A DNA stretch of 64,000 bases from Azospirillum brasilense (GCF_005222205.1 NZ_CP032348.1:275001-339000); one strand, 5' to 3'. Shown: positions 41,806-51,422, counted from the stretch's first letter. Made by a program: numbers and translations. The notes: generated by a model from the letters alone, not told the origin.

Positions 41806-42504
41806 ATGACCGGCACCATCGCCCATCTGTTCGCCGCGGGGCTGTTCCTGCTGCTGACGCATTTCGGCATTTCCAGCACGCCGCTGCGCGCGGCGCTGGT
41901 CGGACGGCTGGGCGAGAAGCCCTATCTCGGCCTCTATTCGCTGGTCTCGGCGCTGGCCTTCTGGTGGCTGGTGGCGGCCTGCAACGCGGCGCCCCATGTG
42001 CCGGTGTGGCCGCCCTCCGGCGGGCTGGCCTGGGTGCCGGTCCTGCTGGTGCCGGTGGCGCTGTTCCTGCTCGTCGCCGGGCTCACCACCCCGAACCCGA
42101 CCTCGGTCGGGCAGGAGAAGCTGCTGACCGGCGACCGGGAGCCGGTCCGCGGCATCCTGCGGGTGACGCGGAACCCGTTCCTCTGGGGCGTCGGGCTGTG
42201 GGCGGTCGCCCATATGGTGCCGAACGGCGATCTCGCTTCCCTGATTCTGTTCGGCACGCTCGCCCTGCTGGCGCTGGGCGGCAGCGTTCTGATCGACACG
42301 AAGCTGGCGCGGCGGCTGGGGGCGGCGTGGGAGCACTACGCCGCCCGCACCTCGAACCTGCCCTTCGCGGCGATCCTGGCCGGGCGCCAAAGCCTCGTCT
42401 GGCGGGAGATCGGCTGGTGGCGCCCGGCGGTGGCTTTGCTGCTTTACGGCGGGCTGCTGCACCTGCACCGGATGCTGTTCGGCGTGTCGCCGCTGCCCTG
42501 GTGA
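41806..42504 (+). CDS. NnrU-family membrane protein
   Basis: A 232-residue polytopic protein with about six helices. LTHFGISSTPLRAALVGRLG is the characteristic NnrU N-terminus, and ILRVTRNPFLWGVGLWAVAH a conserved central block with TRNP and H. NnrU was named from denitrification (nir/nor) loci, and the family is related to methyltransferase-like membrane enzymes. Its biochemical role is unsettled. No denitrification genes are adjacent. ATG 41806 is chosen at the first hydrophobic segment. Confidence 0.86.
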   Translation: MTGTIAHLFAAGLFLLLTHFGISSTPLRAALVGRLGEKPYLGLYSLVSALAFWWLVAACNAAPHVPVWPPSGGLAWVPVLLVPVALFLLVAGLTTPNPTSVGQEKLLTGDREPVRGILRVTRNPFLWGVGLWAVAHMVPNGDLASLILFGTLALLALGGSVLIDTKLARRLGAAWEHYAARTSNLPFAAILAGRQSLVWREIGWWRPAVALLLYGGLLHLHRMLFGVSPLPW

Positions 42505-42534
42505 CGGTCAGCTTTCACGTTTAGCCCGCCACGC

Positions 42535-44667
42535 TCAGAACGTCATGCCGCGCACCTGATCGCGCAGCGTGTTGCGGGCGGTGTCGGCCTCCTTGCGGGC
42601 GGTGGCCAGCTCGCGGGACAGGCCGTCCAGGCGGGTTTCCTGCTCGCCCATCTTGGCGATGGTCCGCTTGAACAGGTCGCTGTCGCGCGGCAGCGTGGCG
42701 AGGTTCTGGCGCAGCCGCTCCTGCTCCTTGCCGATCTCCGCCTGTTCGCGCTCCAGGTCGGCGACGCGGCGCTCCTTGTCGGCGACGGCGCCGCGCAGGG
42801 TCGCGACCTTGCCCAAGGCCTCGCGCGCCGCGGGCGGCAGCTCCGTGGAGGAGGCGTAGGCCCGCACCTGCTCCGGCGACATCTCCGAGATGCCGAACCG
42901 TTCGATCCGCGGGCGCTCCAACGCGACCGACAGGGTCACCGTCTGGCCGGCGGGCACCGCCACCGGGAGCCGGTAGGCGTCGGCCGTCAGGTCCGGGGCG
43001 GCCCCACCCGAAGGCTGCACCAGCTCCCAGCCGGAACGACGCGGATGCTCGACGATGACCGTGCGGTCCTCGCCCGCCGCGCCGGCGATCCGGTAGGTGG
43101 TGGTCTGGCGGTCGGTCACGGTCAGCTGCAGCACCCCGTCGGCCAGGGTGGCGCGGGACAGGGTGCGGCTCGGCTGCTCGGAGCGGTCCACCGTCACCGC
43201 CTGATCCACCGCGAAGCTGAGGATCCGGCTCTCGCCGGCCGGCAGGGTGGCCAGCCGCGCGTCGCCCACATAGGCGGCGGCCCCGCCAATCCGTTCATAG
43301 AGCGTCAGCACGCCCGGCGGCAGGCCGGTCTCTCCCGAGTCGCCGTTGCTGAGGCGCAGCGCGGCCAGCGGATGGCGCGGCTGGGTGTTGGGCTGGTAGA
43401 GCGACAGCCGCTCCGCCGGGATGGCGCGGGCGGTGATCGGCATCATCATCGTGCCGCCGTTGGCCAGGGTCACCGGCTGCGGGTAGCGGAACAGCACCTG
43501 CGCCGTCGCCTCCGTGCTCTCGGCGGGGGTGGTCTCCGCCGCCCGCTGGGGCATCGCGCCGGCGAAGGGCGCGCTCATGGCCGGTGCGGGGGCCGGCGGG
43601 GGCGGGGCGGCCATGGCGGTGGGGGCGCCGGACTCGGCGGCGGCGCGGGAGCGGACGGCCGAATCCTGCGCCTTTGCCATCACGTCGGCGGCCACGGCCC
43701 CCTCGTCGGGGGGCGGCAGGACGCGGCCCAACACCTCCACCGGCACCTCCGGACGGTTCACGAAATAGGCGGAGTAGAGCGCCTGCCGGAAGGTGACCGG
43801 ATTGCCCGACGCCACCGACAGCTCCACCCCCTTCCAATCGTCGCCGCTGAGATTCTCCAGCACGGCCCAGCCCTGCAGGTCGCCGGTGCCGCCCTCGGTC
43901 CCCTTCGCCGATCCGGGCGCCGATTCGGGCAGGGTCAGGCGGTAGGTCGCCTTCCACAAGGGGGCCGCGACCACATAGGCGACGCGTACGGTGCGCTCGG
44001 CGCCCGCGTCCGCCTGCGGGGCGGTGGTGCGGATGGTCAGGCGCCGCCGCTCCTTGCCCGCCGCTCCGGCGACGGCAGCCAGCGCGGAGTCGAGCTGCGC
44101 CTGCACCCGCGGGTCGGCGAAGCGCAGGGAATCGGTCTCCTCCAGGACGAGCTGGCGCAGCCCCTCCGCCGTCATCAGGCTGACGCGGTTGCGGGTGACG
44201 GTGCCGCCGCCGTTGGGAAGCTGGGTGTATTCCTCGGTCACCGAGAGCAGGCGTCCCGACACCGCGCGGGAGCCGCTGGTCTGCACCTCCGCCCCCTTCA
44301 TGGCGTTCAGGAGCGCGGTGGGGGAGGCGAGATCCTGCGGCGTGAAGGGCAGCTCGCGGAAGGCGGTTTCCAGCGGCTCCTGACCCGGCAGGTCCACCGT
44401 GCCGATGCCGCCGCGGTCGTCGTAGACCACGATGCTCTTCAGCACGTCGTCCACCTGGTCGCGGCGCACCTCCAGGGTCAGGGCCGCGTCGCCGGAGACG
44501 CGCGCCTCATGCTCGAAATAGCCGACGCCGCCGGTGGACAGCAGCACCCGCTTCAGCGCCAGCGCTCCCGGCGGCTGGTCCGCCGCCAGGGCGGGCGCGG
44601 CCAGCAGCGGCACGGCGAGGGTGAAGAGGGCGGCTTTCGTGATCCCGGACATGCGGGTTTCTCCCAT
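42535..44667 (-). CDS. Exported DUF4139-domain protein
   Basis: A 710-residue periplasmic protein. The signal peptide is KAALFTLAVPLLAAPALA. The N-terminal beta domain begins VLLSTGGVGYFEHEARVSGD. The DUF4139 core follows, with VRVAYVVAAPLWKATYRLTL, GWAVLENLSGDDWKGVELSV and SGNPVTFRQALY. A low-complexity Ala/Pro segment (about 330-390) and a C-terminal coiled coil (about 600-690: LRGAVADKERRVADLEREQA) complete it. Function is unknown for the family; the coiled coil suggests oligomerisation in the envelope. It is monocistronic. Confidence 0.83.
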   Translation of the reverse strand: MGETRMSGITKAALFTLAVPLLAAPALAADQPPGALALKRVLLSTGGVGYFEHEARVSGDAALTLEVRRDQVDDVLKSIVVYDDRGGIGTVDLPGQEPLETAFRELPFTPQDLASPTALLNAMKGAEVQTSGSRAVSGRLLSVTEEYTQLPNGGGTVTRNRVSLMTAEGLRQLVLEETDSLRFADPRVQAQLDSALAAVAGAAGKERRRLTIRTTAPQADAGAERTVRVAYVVAAPLWKATYRLTLPESAPGSAKGTEGGTGDLQGWAVLENLSGDDWKGVELSVASGNPVTFRQALYSAYFVNRPEVPVEVLGRVLPPPDEGAVAADVMAKAQDSAVRSRAAAESGAPTAMAAPPPPAPAPAMSAPFAGAMPQRAAETTPAESTEATAQVLFRYPQPVTLANGGTMMMPITARAIPAERLSLYQPNTQPRHPLAALRLSNGDSGETGLPPGVLTLYERIGGAAAYVGDARLATLPAGESRILSFAVDQAVTVDRSEQPSRTLSRATLADGVLQLTVTDRQTTTYRIAGAAGEDRTVIVEHPRRSGWELVQPSGGAAPDLTADAYRLPVAVPAGQTVTLSVALERPRIERFGISEMSPEQVRAYASSTELPPAAREALGKVATLRGAVADKERRVADLEREQAEIGKEQERLRQNLATLPRDSDLFKRTIAKMGEQETRLDGLSRELATARKEADTARNTLRDQVRGMTF

Positions 44668-44909
44668 TATGGACGATTGGGCGTTCTTGGCCTGACGCAG
44701 AGGGCCTGACGGATTGGGCCCGGCTTCCTGGCCCGGCTTACGCTTGGATTTGGGAAAGATTTGGGCAGACGGAAAGACGCAAACCGCGCCGACATGCCGC
44801 GGAACCGCCGCCGGTCAGGCTTTGTGCGGGTTCGGCCCTCTGTGACATAAAGGCGCCAAGATGGTTCTGCTGACGATCAAGAACACGAACAACAAGGGAG
44901 GGAAGCGCC

Positions 44910-45311
44910 ATGGATCGTGGTGGGAGCAAAGCCGAAGGGATGCCCGGTGGCTGGTGGGGCAACGATGCGCGGGCGCTTGTGGCAGGGAGTGCGGGCGCAC
45001 CGGACCGGCGCTGGGTGTTCGTGTCCGGCACCTCCGGCTTCGACGCCGAACGCCGGGTGATGGCCGGCGATGTGGAGGAGCAGGCGCGCCAGACCCTGCG
45101 CAACATCCGTGGAGCGCTGCGGCGGTCGGCGGCGGATTTGTCGGACGTGGTGCGGATGCGGGTCTATCTGGCGGATGCCGCCGACTTCGCCCGGGTTCAA
45201 CCGATCCTGGGGGAGGCGTTCCGCGACCGCCCGCCCATCGGCACGACCATGGTCTGCCCGCTCGCCGACCCACGGATGAGGATCGAGATCGAGGTCACGG
45301 CCCGCTGCTGA
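44910..45311 (+). CDS. RidA/YjgF-family protein
   Basis: A 133-residue single-domain protein. WVFVSGTSGFDAERRVMAGD, then EEQARQTLRNIRGALRRSAA, VVRMRVYLADAADFARVQPI and the C-terminal strand IEIEVTARC match the trimeric RidA fold. Canonical RidA deaminates reactive imines/enamines through an Arg in a CPLPK-like context. Here the region reads TMVCPLADPRMRIEIEV, so it may be a RidA subfamily without that activity. GGGAGGGAAG precedes ATG 44910. Confidence 0.85.
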   Translation: MDRGGSKAEGMPGGWWGNDARALVAGSAGAPDRRWVFVSGTSGFDAERRVMAGDVEEQARQTLRNIRGALRRSAADLSDVVRMRVYLADAADFARVQPILGEAFRDRPPIGTTMVCPLADPRMRIEIEVTARC

Positions 45312-45329
45312 GTGCTTCTCCGGTCCGGC

Positions 45330-45521
45330 TCACGCGTCGCCGACCAGCGTGCGCGCCGATTCGATGTGACGGCGGGCCTCGCTCAGCAGCGCGCGATGCT
45401 GGGCCAGCGCTTCGCGGATCGGCAGGCGGTTGTTGTAGACGCGCACCTCGTTCAGCAGGCGGTCGGCGCGGTCGAGATGGGCCATCCGTTCCAGGCACTG
45501 GTCGAGCACGAGCATCGTCAT
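45330..45521 (-). CDS. Small helical protein, unknown function
   Basis: A 63-residue, wholly alpha-helical-looking protein (LDQCLERMAHLDRADRLLNE, REALAQHRALLSEARRHIES). A Shine-Dalgarno-like GAAGGGGA directly precedes the ATG at 45521. It lies between the RidA gene and a response regulator, convergent with the former. Length and codon pattern support coding, but no family is recognised. Confidence 0.5.
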   Translation of the reverse strand: MTMLVLDQCLERMAHLDRADRLLNEVRVYNNRLPIREALAQHRALLSEARRHIESARTLVGDA

Positions 45522-45745
45522 TCCCCTTCGGTGCGGGCTTTTGCCTTTCGCCTCGCGGCTGAGAGGAATAAACCAACCTGTGATGACCGCGTGATTTCAG
45601 GAAACCGGCTTTTTCGTTTCGATCGCGCGGCAGGATGTTTCAGCCGATTCACCCATCGGTCGTGCGGCGAGTGCCTGTTACCGGCTTGTAACCGATTGCG
45701 TGCACCCACGGCGGTGAGCTATGAAGAGGACGGGAGGTAACGGCC

Positions 45746-46459
45746 ATGCACATTCTCGCGGTCGATGATGACGAGCCGGTGCGCGAACTTCTGGAGTCCT
45801 ATCTGGCTTCGGAAGGCTACCGCGTGACCACCGCACCGGACACGGCCGCGGCGAAGAAGGCGTTGGAGAGCGATTCCGTCGATCTGGTGGTCTGCGATCT
45901 GCGGCTTCCCGACGGCGACGGGCTGGGGCTGGTCCGCCAGATCCGCACCGAATCGCACATCCCCGTCATCATCCTGTCGTCGAAGGACCAGGACGTGGAC
46001 CGCATCGTCGGGCTGGAACTGGGCGCCGACGACTACCTGACCAAGCCGTTCAACCCGCGCGAATTATTGGCCCGGATCAAGGCGGTGCTGCGCCGCGTCT
46101 CCGGCGAGGGGCGTCCGCCGCGCAGCCCCGACGACCTGCGCGCCGTCGTGCAGTTCGCCAACTGGGAGCTGGACCTGACCGCCCAGCGCCTGCGCAGCCA
46201 GGACGGGCGCGAGGTGGAGCTGACCAAGGCGGAGTTCGGCCTGCTGGCCGCCTTCGTGAAGCGCCCGCAGCGCGTGCTGACCCGCGACCAGTTGCTGGAC
46301 CTGACCCGCGCCGACGGGGCGGAGGTGTTCGACCGCTCCATCGACGTGCTGATCCTGCGCCTGCGCCGCAAGATCGAGGCGAATCCGAAGGAGCCGCGGA
46401 TCATCAAGACCGAGCGCGGCGCCGGCTACGTCTTCGACGCCAAGGTGAAAACGGTCTGA
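45746..46459 (+). CDS. OmpR/PhoB-family response regulator (orphan)
   Basis: A 237-residue regulator. The receiver domain (1-115) has the acidic pocket VDDDE, phospho-acceptor Asp51 (LVVCDLRLPDGDG) and LGADDYLTKPF. The winged-helix output domain (about 140-232) includes VELTKAEFGLLAAFVKRPQR and VDVLILRLRRKIEANPKEPR. GGGAGG precedes ATG 45746. No histidine kinase gene is next to it, so its partner is unlinked. The 224-bp upstream spacer is AT-richer and likely holds its promoter. Confidence 0.93.
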   Translation: MHILAVDDDEPVRELLESYLASEGYRVTTAPDTAAAKKALESDSVDLVVCDLRLPDGDGLGLVRQIRTESHIPVIILSSKDQDVDRIVGLELGADDYLTKPFNPRELLARIKAVLRRVSGEGRPPRSPDDLRAVVQFANWELDLTAQRLRSQDGREVELTKAEFGLLAAFVKRPQRVLTRDQLLDLTRADGAEVFDRSIDVLILRLRRKIEANPKEPRIIKTERGAGYVFDAKVKTV

Positions 46460-46540
46460 GTCCCGTCCGGCCTCGGCGGTGGACGGAACCTTCGGCGCGC
46501 GCTAGCCTTTCCGGAAAAGCAGAACCGGGAGGATGCGCGG

Positions 46541-47143
46541 ATGGCCGACCCCATCGATTTCTATTTCGATTTCGCCTCGCCCTACGGCTATTTCGCCAGC
46601 CGCCGCATTGAGGAGCTGGCTGCGGCGCATGGCCGCACCGTCACCTGGCGCCCGATCCTGCTCGGCGCCATCTTCAAGGTGACGGGGATGAAGCCGAACC
46701 TGCAGCAGCCGTTGCGCGGCGAGTATCTGGTCCATGACGTGGGCCGGATCGCCCGGCTGACCAACGCGCCCTTCACCTACCCCGACTCGGCCCCCGCCAA
46801 CAGCGTCGCCGCGTCGCGCGCCTTCTACTGGCTGACCGACGAGCATCCCGAGCAGGCGAAGCTGCTGGCGCGCACCCTGTACCACGCCCATTGGGGGGAG
46901 GGGCGCGACATCGGCCCCGCCGAAACGGTGGTGGAGATCGCCGGCACGCTCGGCCACGACCGGGCGGCGGTGGCCGCGGCCCTGCAGGACCAGACCGTCA
47001 AGGACCGCCTGCGCGCCGAGAACGACGCGGCGGTGGACCGCGGCGTCTTCGGCTCCCCCTTCGTCATCGTCGACGACGAGCCTTTCTGGGGCTGGGACCG
47101 GCTGGACATGGTGGACCGCTGGCTGGCCACGGGCGGCTGGTAG
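46541..47143 (+). CDS. 2-hydroxychromene-2-carboxylate isomerase-like (DsbA superfamily)
   Basis: A 200-residue GST-kappa/DsbA-fold protein. The N-terminal DFYFDFASPYGYFASRRIEE has the catalytic Ser (about 13) of HCCA isomerases in place of a CXXC motif, and the C-terminal GVFGSPFVIVDDEPFWGWDR is the cis-Pro and substrate region. HCCA isomerases use glutathione in naphthalene degradation, but many genomic copies act on unknown substrates. No aromatic-degradation genes are adjacent. GGGAGG precedes ATG 46541. Confidence 0.88.
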   Translation: MADPIDFYFDFASPYGYFASRRIEELAAAHGRTVTWRPILLGAIFKVTGMKPNLQQPLRGEYLVHDVGRIARLTNAPFTYPDSAPANSVAASRAFYWLTDEHPEQAKLLARTLYHAHWGEGRDIGPAETVVEIAGTLGHDRAAVAAALQDQTVKDRLRAENDAAVDRGVFGSPFVIVDDEPFWGWDRLDMVDRWLATGGW

Positions 47144-47242
47144 GCCCGCCGCAAAGCCCGTTGGGGGAGGGCGGTTGAAAGTCCTGCCATCGGGGCCGGC
47201 GGTGGGGCTATAAGGTGGGCACCACCGACAACCGGTTCGCGC

Positions 47243-48229
47243 ATGGACCAGATCCTCCCCGACCGCCGCTCCAGCAAGGCCGCCGGCCCCGCCCATACGT
47301 CCCGGCCGCGCGCCCGCCGCTCCTGGCTGACCGGCGCGGTGCTGACCGCGCTGATGCAGGGGATGATCGCCCTGTCCATCCGCTCGGTGTCGGGCGATCT
47401 GGCCTTCGCCCTGCTGGGGTCGGTCGGCCTCGTCGTCGGGGCCTTCCACTATCTGTTTCCGGGGAGCCAGTTCTTCAGCCTGGCCCTGGCGAACTTCATC
47501 GGCGTCTACGCCTGCGTCTTCGTCTTCTTCCTGGAAAGCAACTTCCACAGCATCCCGTCGCATATCCAGGCCGCCGCCTTCGCGATCCCGCTGATCGCCT
47601 TCCTGGGGGGCGCCTGGTGGCGGGCCGACACGATCCGCAGCATCGTGATGTCGCGGCGCCTGCGCGACGGCGGGCATTTCGACCGCATCTTCCTGTGGAT
47701 GGCTCCGGTCTGGGGCATCGGCGCGCTGACCTTCCTGCTGCCGGGGCGGGAGGTGGCGCCGGAGACGCTGACGGCGATCTTCCTGCTGTCGATGTCCGCC
47801 ATCGGAGTCGTCGTCGCCCTGGTCGCCCGCGACATCGCCGTCTTCCTGCTCGACGCCGGGCTGCTGTTCGAGGGTTTCTTCCAGCAGGCGGCCCGGCTGG
47901 TGCTGCCGGCCTTCGCCTTCCTGACCTTCTATTCGCTGTGCATCATCATGTTCGGCGCCTTCTACACCATCCTCGACCGCTTCATGGTGGAGCCGAACTT
48001 CATCATCGACGGCGTGCGCCGCGACCTGACCTTTCCGGAGGGGCTGTACTTCTCGCTGGTCACCTTCGCCACGGTCGGCTACGGCGACATCCACCCGGTG
48101 ACGGGGGCGGTGCGGCTGATCTGCGGGATCGAGATCGTGATGGGCGTCCTGCTTCTGCTGTTCGGCTTCAGCGCCATCATCGGCCACACCGCCCCGCGGG
48201 ACCGCCGCGACCGCGACGGTCCCCTCTGA
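47243..48229 (+). CDS. Ion channel with K+-selectivity filter
   Basis: A 328-residue membrane protein with about eight hydrophobic segments. Near the C-terminus a two-helix pore module contains LYFSLVTFATVGYGDIHPVT, in which TVGYGD (about 277-282) is the K+-selectivity filter. The N-terminal six or so helices do not form a recognisable S4 voltage sensor (no regular Arg spacing), so it is not an obvious Kv channel. It likely mediates K+ flux across the inner membrane. ATG 47243 is the first start. It is convergent with ccoG copy 1, 6 bp away. Confidence 0.85.
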   Translation: MDQILPDRRSSKAAGPAHTSRPRARRSWLTGAVLTALMQGMIALSIRSVSGDLAFALLGSVGLVVGAFHYLFPGSQFFSLALANFIGVYACVFVFFLESNFHSIPSHIQAAAFAIPLIAFLGGAWWRADTIRSIVMSRRLRDGGHFDRIFLWMAPVWGIGALTFLLPGREVAPETLTAIFLLSMSAIGVVVALVARDIAVFLLDAGLLFEGFFQQAARLVLPAFAFLTFYSLCIIMFGAFYTILDRFMVEPNFIIDGVRRDLTFPEGLYFSLVTFATVGYGDIHPVTGAVRLICGIEIVMGVLLLLFGFSAIIGHTAPRDRRDRDGPL

Positions 48230-48235
48230 GCCGCA

Positions 48236-49720
48236 TCAGGGGGCGAGGAACACCGTCTCGGCCTGATGGACCACCCCGTCCGACAGGCGGGTCAGGGTGA
48301 GGGTCAGCGGCGTGGAGCCGGCCACCGCGGCACCCGCCGGGGCGCGGACATGGACGCGGTGGGTCTGCACCGTGTCGGGTTCGGCGCCCAGCACCGGCGC
48401 CGCGCCGTCGGCACCCGCGCCGCCGGCCGCCGTCACCGTGGCGCCGCGGGGACCGGTGACGGTCAGGCGGTAGCCCTGCGGGGCGCGGGTCATGTTGGAG
48501 ATCTTGACCGTGTAGCTGTTCTGGATCGCGCCGTCGGACAGGGTGACGTAGAGCGGCGCCCGGTCGCGCAGGACGGAGACGTCCACCGTCGGCTCCAGCA
48601 GCACGCCGAGCGTCATCATCCCGCCGACCACCAGCATCACCAGCGAATAAATGATGGTGCGCGGGCGGACCAGCCGGTAGGGCTCCGGCTTGCGGGCCAC
48701 CGCCTTGGCCTCCTGGGCGGCCTGGGTGTCGTAGCGGATCAGCCCGCCGGGGCGCCCGATGCGGCCCATCACGTCGTCGCAGGCGTCGATGCACAGGCCG
48801 CAGCTGATGCAGTCCATCTGCAGGCCGTCGCGGATGTCGATGCCGGTCGGGCAGACCTGGACGCAGGCCTTGCAGTCAATGCAGTCGCCAAGCCCCTCGG
48901 CGGAGCGCTCCGCCCAGCTCTGTTCCTTGCGCAGCGGCGCCCGGCCGTCGCCGCGCCAGTCCTGGTAGGTGACGGTGAGGCTCTCGTCGTCCAGCAGGGC
49001 GGCCTGGATGCGCGGCCAGGGGCAGACATAGACGCACATCTGCTCCCGCATGAAGCCGGCCATGGCGTAGGTGCAGGCGGTCATGAACAGGATCCAGCCG
49101 GTCGCCACCGGTCCCGGCTGGAAGCGCAGCAGGTCCGCGACGTAGCCCGGCGCGTCCACGAAGTAGAAGAGGGCCGAGGCCCCGGTCGCCAAGGCGATCA
49201 GCAGCCAGACCGCGTGCTTGGCGGCCTTCTTGGCCAGCCAGCCGGCGTCGCGCGGGCCCTTGTCCAGCCGGATGCGGGCGCCGCGGTCGCCCTCGATCCA
49301 TTCCTCCACCTTCACGTAGAGGTCGGTCCACACCGTCTGCGGGCAGGTGTAGCCGCACCAGACGCGGCCGGCCAGCGCCGTCGCCAGGAACAGGCCGACC
49401 GCCGCGAGGATCATCGCGCCGGTCAGGTAGTAGATGTGCTGCGGCCAGAGTTCGAGGGCGAACAGGTAGAAGCGCTGGCTGTCCAGGTCAAAGAGGATCG
49501 CCTGGTTCGGCAGGCCGGCCCCGCGGTCCCAGCGCAGCCAGGGCAGCAGCATGAACAGCGCCAGCAGGCCCACCATCAGCGCCGACTTGATGCGGCGGAA
49601 CCGGCCGCGCGCCGCCTTCGGGTAGATCTTCCGGTGCGGCGCGTAGAAAGCGACCGGGGCGGACGGGGCCGGCGCGGCGGGCGGCGGGGAAAGAGTGGAC
49701 GAGCGGGCGGGATTCTGCAT
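48236..49720 (-). CDS. ccoG: Cytochrome oxidase accessory protein CcoG (RdxA/FixG), copy 1
   Basis: A 494-residue membrane iron-sulfur protein that reduces Cu for cbb3 oxidase assembly. APHRKIYPKAARGRFRRIK is the N-terminal signature, then about five helices including RVWCGYTCPQTVWTDLYVKV and CVYVCPWPRIQAALLDDESL. Two ferredoxin clusters follow (CIDCKACVQVCP and CISCGLCIDACDDVM), and the C-terminus is a periplasmic Ig-like FixG domain. ATG 49720 follows the usual spacing. No ccoNOQP genes are near. An FNR/FixK-like box lies about 100 bp upstream. A diverged paralogue is at 59348. Confidence 0.95.
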   Translation of the reverse strand: MQNPARSSTLSPPPAAPAPSAPVAFYAPHRKIYPKAARGRFRRIKSALMVGLLALFMLLPWLRWDRGAGLPNQAILFDLDSQRFYLFALELWPQHIYYLTGAMILAAVGLFLATALAGRVWCGYTCPQTVWTDLYVKVEEWIEGDRGARIRLDKGPRDAGWLAKKAAKHAVWLLIALATGASALFYFVDAPGYVADLLRFQPGPVATGWILFMTACTYAMAGFMREQMCVYVCPWPRIQAALLDDESLTVTYQDWRGDGRAPLRKEQSWAERSAEGLGDCIDCKACVQVCPTGIDIRDGLQMDCISCGLCIDACDDVMGRIGRPGGLIRYDTQAAQEAKAVARKPEPYRLVRPRTIIYSLVMLVVGGMMTLGVLLEPTVDVSVLRDRAPLYVTLSDGAIQNSYTVKISNMTRAPQGYRLTVTGPRGATVTAAGGAGADGAAPVLGAEPDTVQTHRVHVRAPAGAAVAGSTPLTLTLTRLSDGVVHQAETVFLAP

Positions 49721-49814
49721 GGCGTGCCTCTGCGCAAACATCCGGACCACCCGAGCGGCGGCCTGCGGCATGGCGCCGACTGTATGCCTTCAATCGCCGA
49801 CTCCGCAAGCGGGA

Positions 49815-49828
49815 TTGACTGCATTCAA
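49815..49828. promoter_or_regulatory. FNR/FixK-like box upstream of ccoG copy 1
   Basis: TTGACTGCATTCAA differs from the anaerobox TTGAT-N4-ATCAA at two positions and is centred about 101 bp before the ccoG start. cco/fix genes are classic FNR/FixK targets, which supports low-oxygen control. Binding is inferred. Confidence 0.5.
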
Positions 49829-49908
49829 TGAGGCGTGTGTATGGAAAACCCTGATTCTTCGGGATGCGATCCCAGCAATGCGACACTCTGAAGCAGGCTT
49901 TGATGGCC

Positions 49909-51372
49909 TCAGATGATCACGCCGGCGGTGGCGGGGGGCAGGACCAGGGCGTCGGCCAGGATCTCCAGCGCGCGGCGGGTCTCGTTGCGGTCCAGGGGCG
50001 CGCCCAGGCAGAAGCGCAGGGCTGCGGGCACGTCCGGGGTGGTGGCGAAGGCCTCCGCGGCCACCGCGGAGATGCCCCGGCTGCGCAGATGGGCGGTGAA
50101 CTCCCCGCCGGTCCAGCCGTCCGGCAGGGTGAGCCAGAGATGGAAGGCCTCGCGCTTGGTGACGATCCGCTCCGCCGGCAGCAGCGATTCGGCGAGCGCC
50201 CGGCGGGCCATGGCCTCCGCCCGGATGGCGTCGCGCACGGCCTCCGCGGTGCCGTCGGCGATCCACAGCCGGGCGATGGCGGCGGACAAGGGGGCGGCGA
50301 TCAGCGTGGTCGCCCGCTGCGCCACCGCCACGCGGCGGGCCTGCCGGGCGTCGGGCGCCGCCACATAGGCGATGCGCAGCGCCGGGGACACGCATTTGGC
50401 AAGCCCGGCGACGTGGTAGGTCAGCTCCGGCGCGAAGGCGGCCAGCGGCGGCGGCGCCGTTTCCGGCAGCGGGCCGTAGATGTCGTCCTCGATGACCGGA
50501 ACGCCGTGGTCGCGCAGCGCCGCAGCGACCGCCCGCCGCCGCTCCTCCGGCATGGTCGCGGTGGTCGGGTTGTGGAAGGTCGGGATGCAGTAGAGCGCCT
50601 TGGGCCGGTGCTCGGCGAGCACGGCGCGCAGCGCGTCGGGGTCGATGCCGTCCGCGTCCATCGGCACGCCGACGACCCGCAGCCCGAGCTGGGCCGCGGC
50701 GGCGCGGAAGCCGGGATAGGTCAGCGCCTCCGCGCAGATTGTGTCGCCGGGGCGGGCCAGGGCGGAGAGCAGGGCGAGCAGGGCGGCCTGCGTGCCGGGC
50801 GCCACCAGCACCCGCTCCGCCGTCAGGCCGGGCAGGCGGTGGCGCAGCCAATGCACCGCCGCCTCGCGGTCGTCCGGGCTGTCGGCCCCGTCCGGGTAGC
50901 GCAGCAGGTCCGGCAGTCCCAGAGCCGCGGTGGCCGCGGCGACTCCGCGGGTCATGCGGGCGGTCAGGGCGGTGGAATCCTCCGGCTGCGGCGGCTGGTT
51001 CATCGCCATGCTGACGGCCAGCGGCACCGTGCCGACGGTGGTGTGCGGCTCCGCGGCGAAGGGCGGGAGGACGTGGCCCGACTTGCGCACGAAGGTTCCC
51101 TGCCCGACCCGCGCGTCGACGAGCCCGCGGTGGCGCGCCTCCCCATAGGCGCGGCTGACGGTGGTGAAGTCGATGCCCAGCCGGTCCGCCAGGATCCGCT
51201 GCGGCGGCAGCCGGTCGCCGGGCCTCAGCCGCCCCGCCCCGATGTCCGCCGCGATGGCGTCCGCGATGGCGATGTAGACGGGCCGGCTGCGGTCCTCCAG
51301 CGAGGGCGCCCAGTCGATGGCTTGGGAGACAGGGAGGGAAGCGGCGGTTTGGGGGTCGGGAAGCGGTGGCAT
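49909..51372 (-). CDS. MocR-type regulator (GntR HTH fused to aminotransferase fold)
   Basis: A 487-residue protein. The N-terminal GntR winged helix (about 35-100) has RLRPGDRLPPQRILADRLGI and TVSRAYGEARHRGLVDARVG. The C-terminal fold-type I aminotransferase domain (about 125-480) has the PLP Lys in HVAGLAKCVSPALRIAYVAA. MocR proteins use PLP or amino-acid adducts as effectors and usually control amino-acid, vitamin B6 or GABA genes. Its target is probably unlinked, since both neighbours are unrelated. ATG 51372 is chosen over upstream in-frame codons in the operator region. Confidence 0.92.
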   Translation of the reverse strand: MPPLPDPQTAASLPVSQAIDWAPSLEDRSRPVYIAIADAIAADIGAGRLRPGDRLPPQRILADRLGIDFTTVSRAYGEARHRGLVDARVGQGTFVRKSGHVLPPFAAEPHTTVGTVPLAVSMAMNQPPQPEDSTALTARMTRGVAAATAALGLPDLLRYPDGADSPDDREAAVHWLRHRLPGLTAERVLVAPGTQAALLALLSALARPGDTICAEALTYPGFRAAAAQLGLRVVGVPMDADGIDPDALRAVLAEHRPKALYCIPTFHNPTTATMPEERRRAVAAALRDHGVPVIEDDIYGPLPETAPPPLAAFAPELTYHVAGLAKCVSPALRIAYVAAPDARQARRVAVAQRATTLIAAPLSAAIARLWIADGTAEAVRDAIRAEAMARRALAESLLPAERIVTKREAFHLWLTLPDGWTGGEFTAHLRSRGISAVAAEAFATTPDVPAALRFCLGAPLDRNETRRALEILADALVLPPATAGVII

Positions 51373-51422
51373 GGCGATCCTTGTAGGGAGGCGGGGGGCT
51401 CCCTTCCAGACATAAGACCCGT

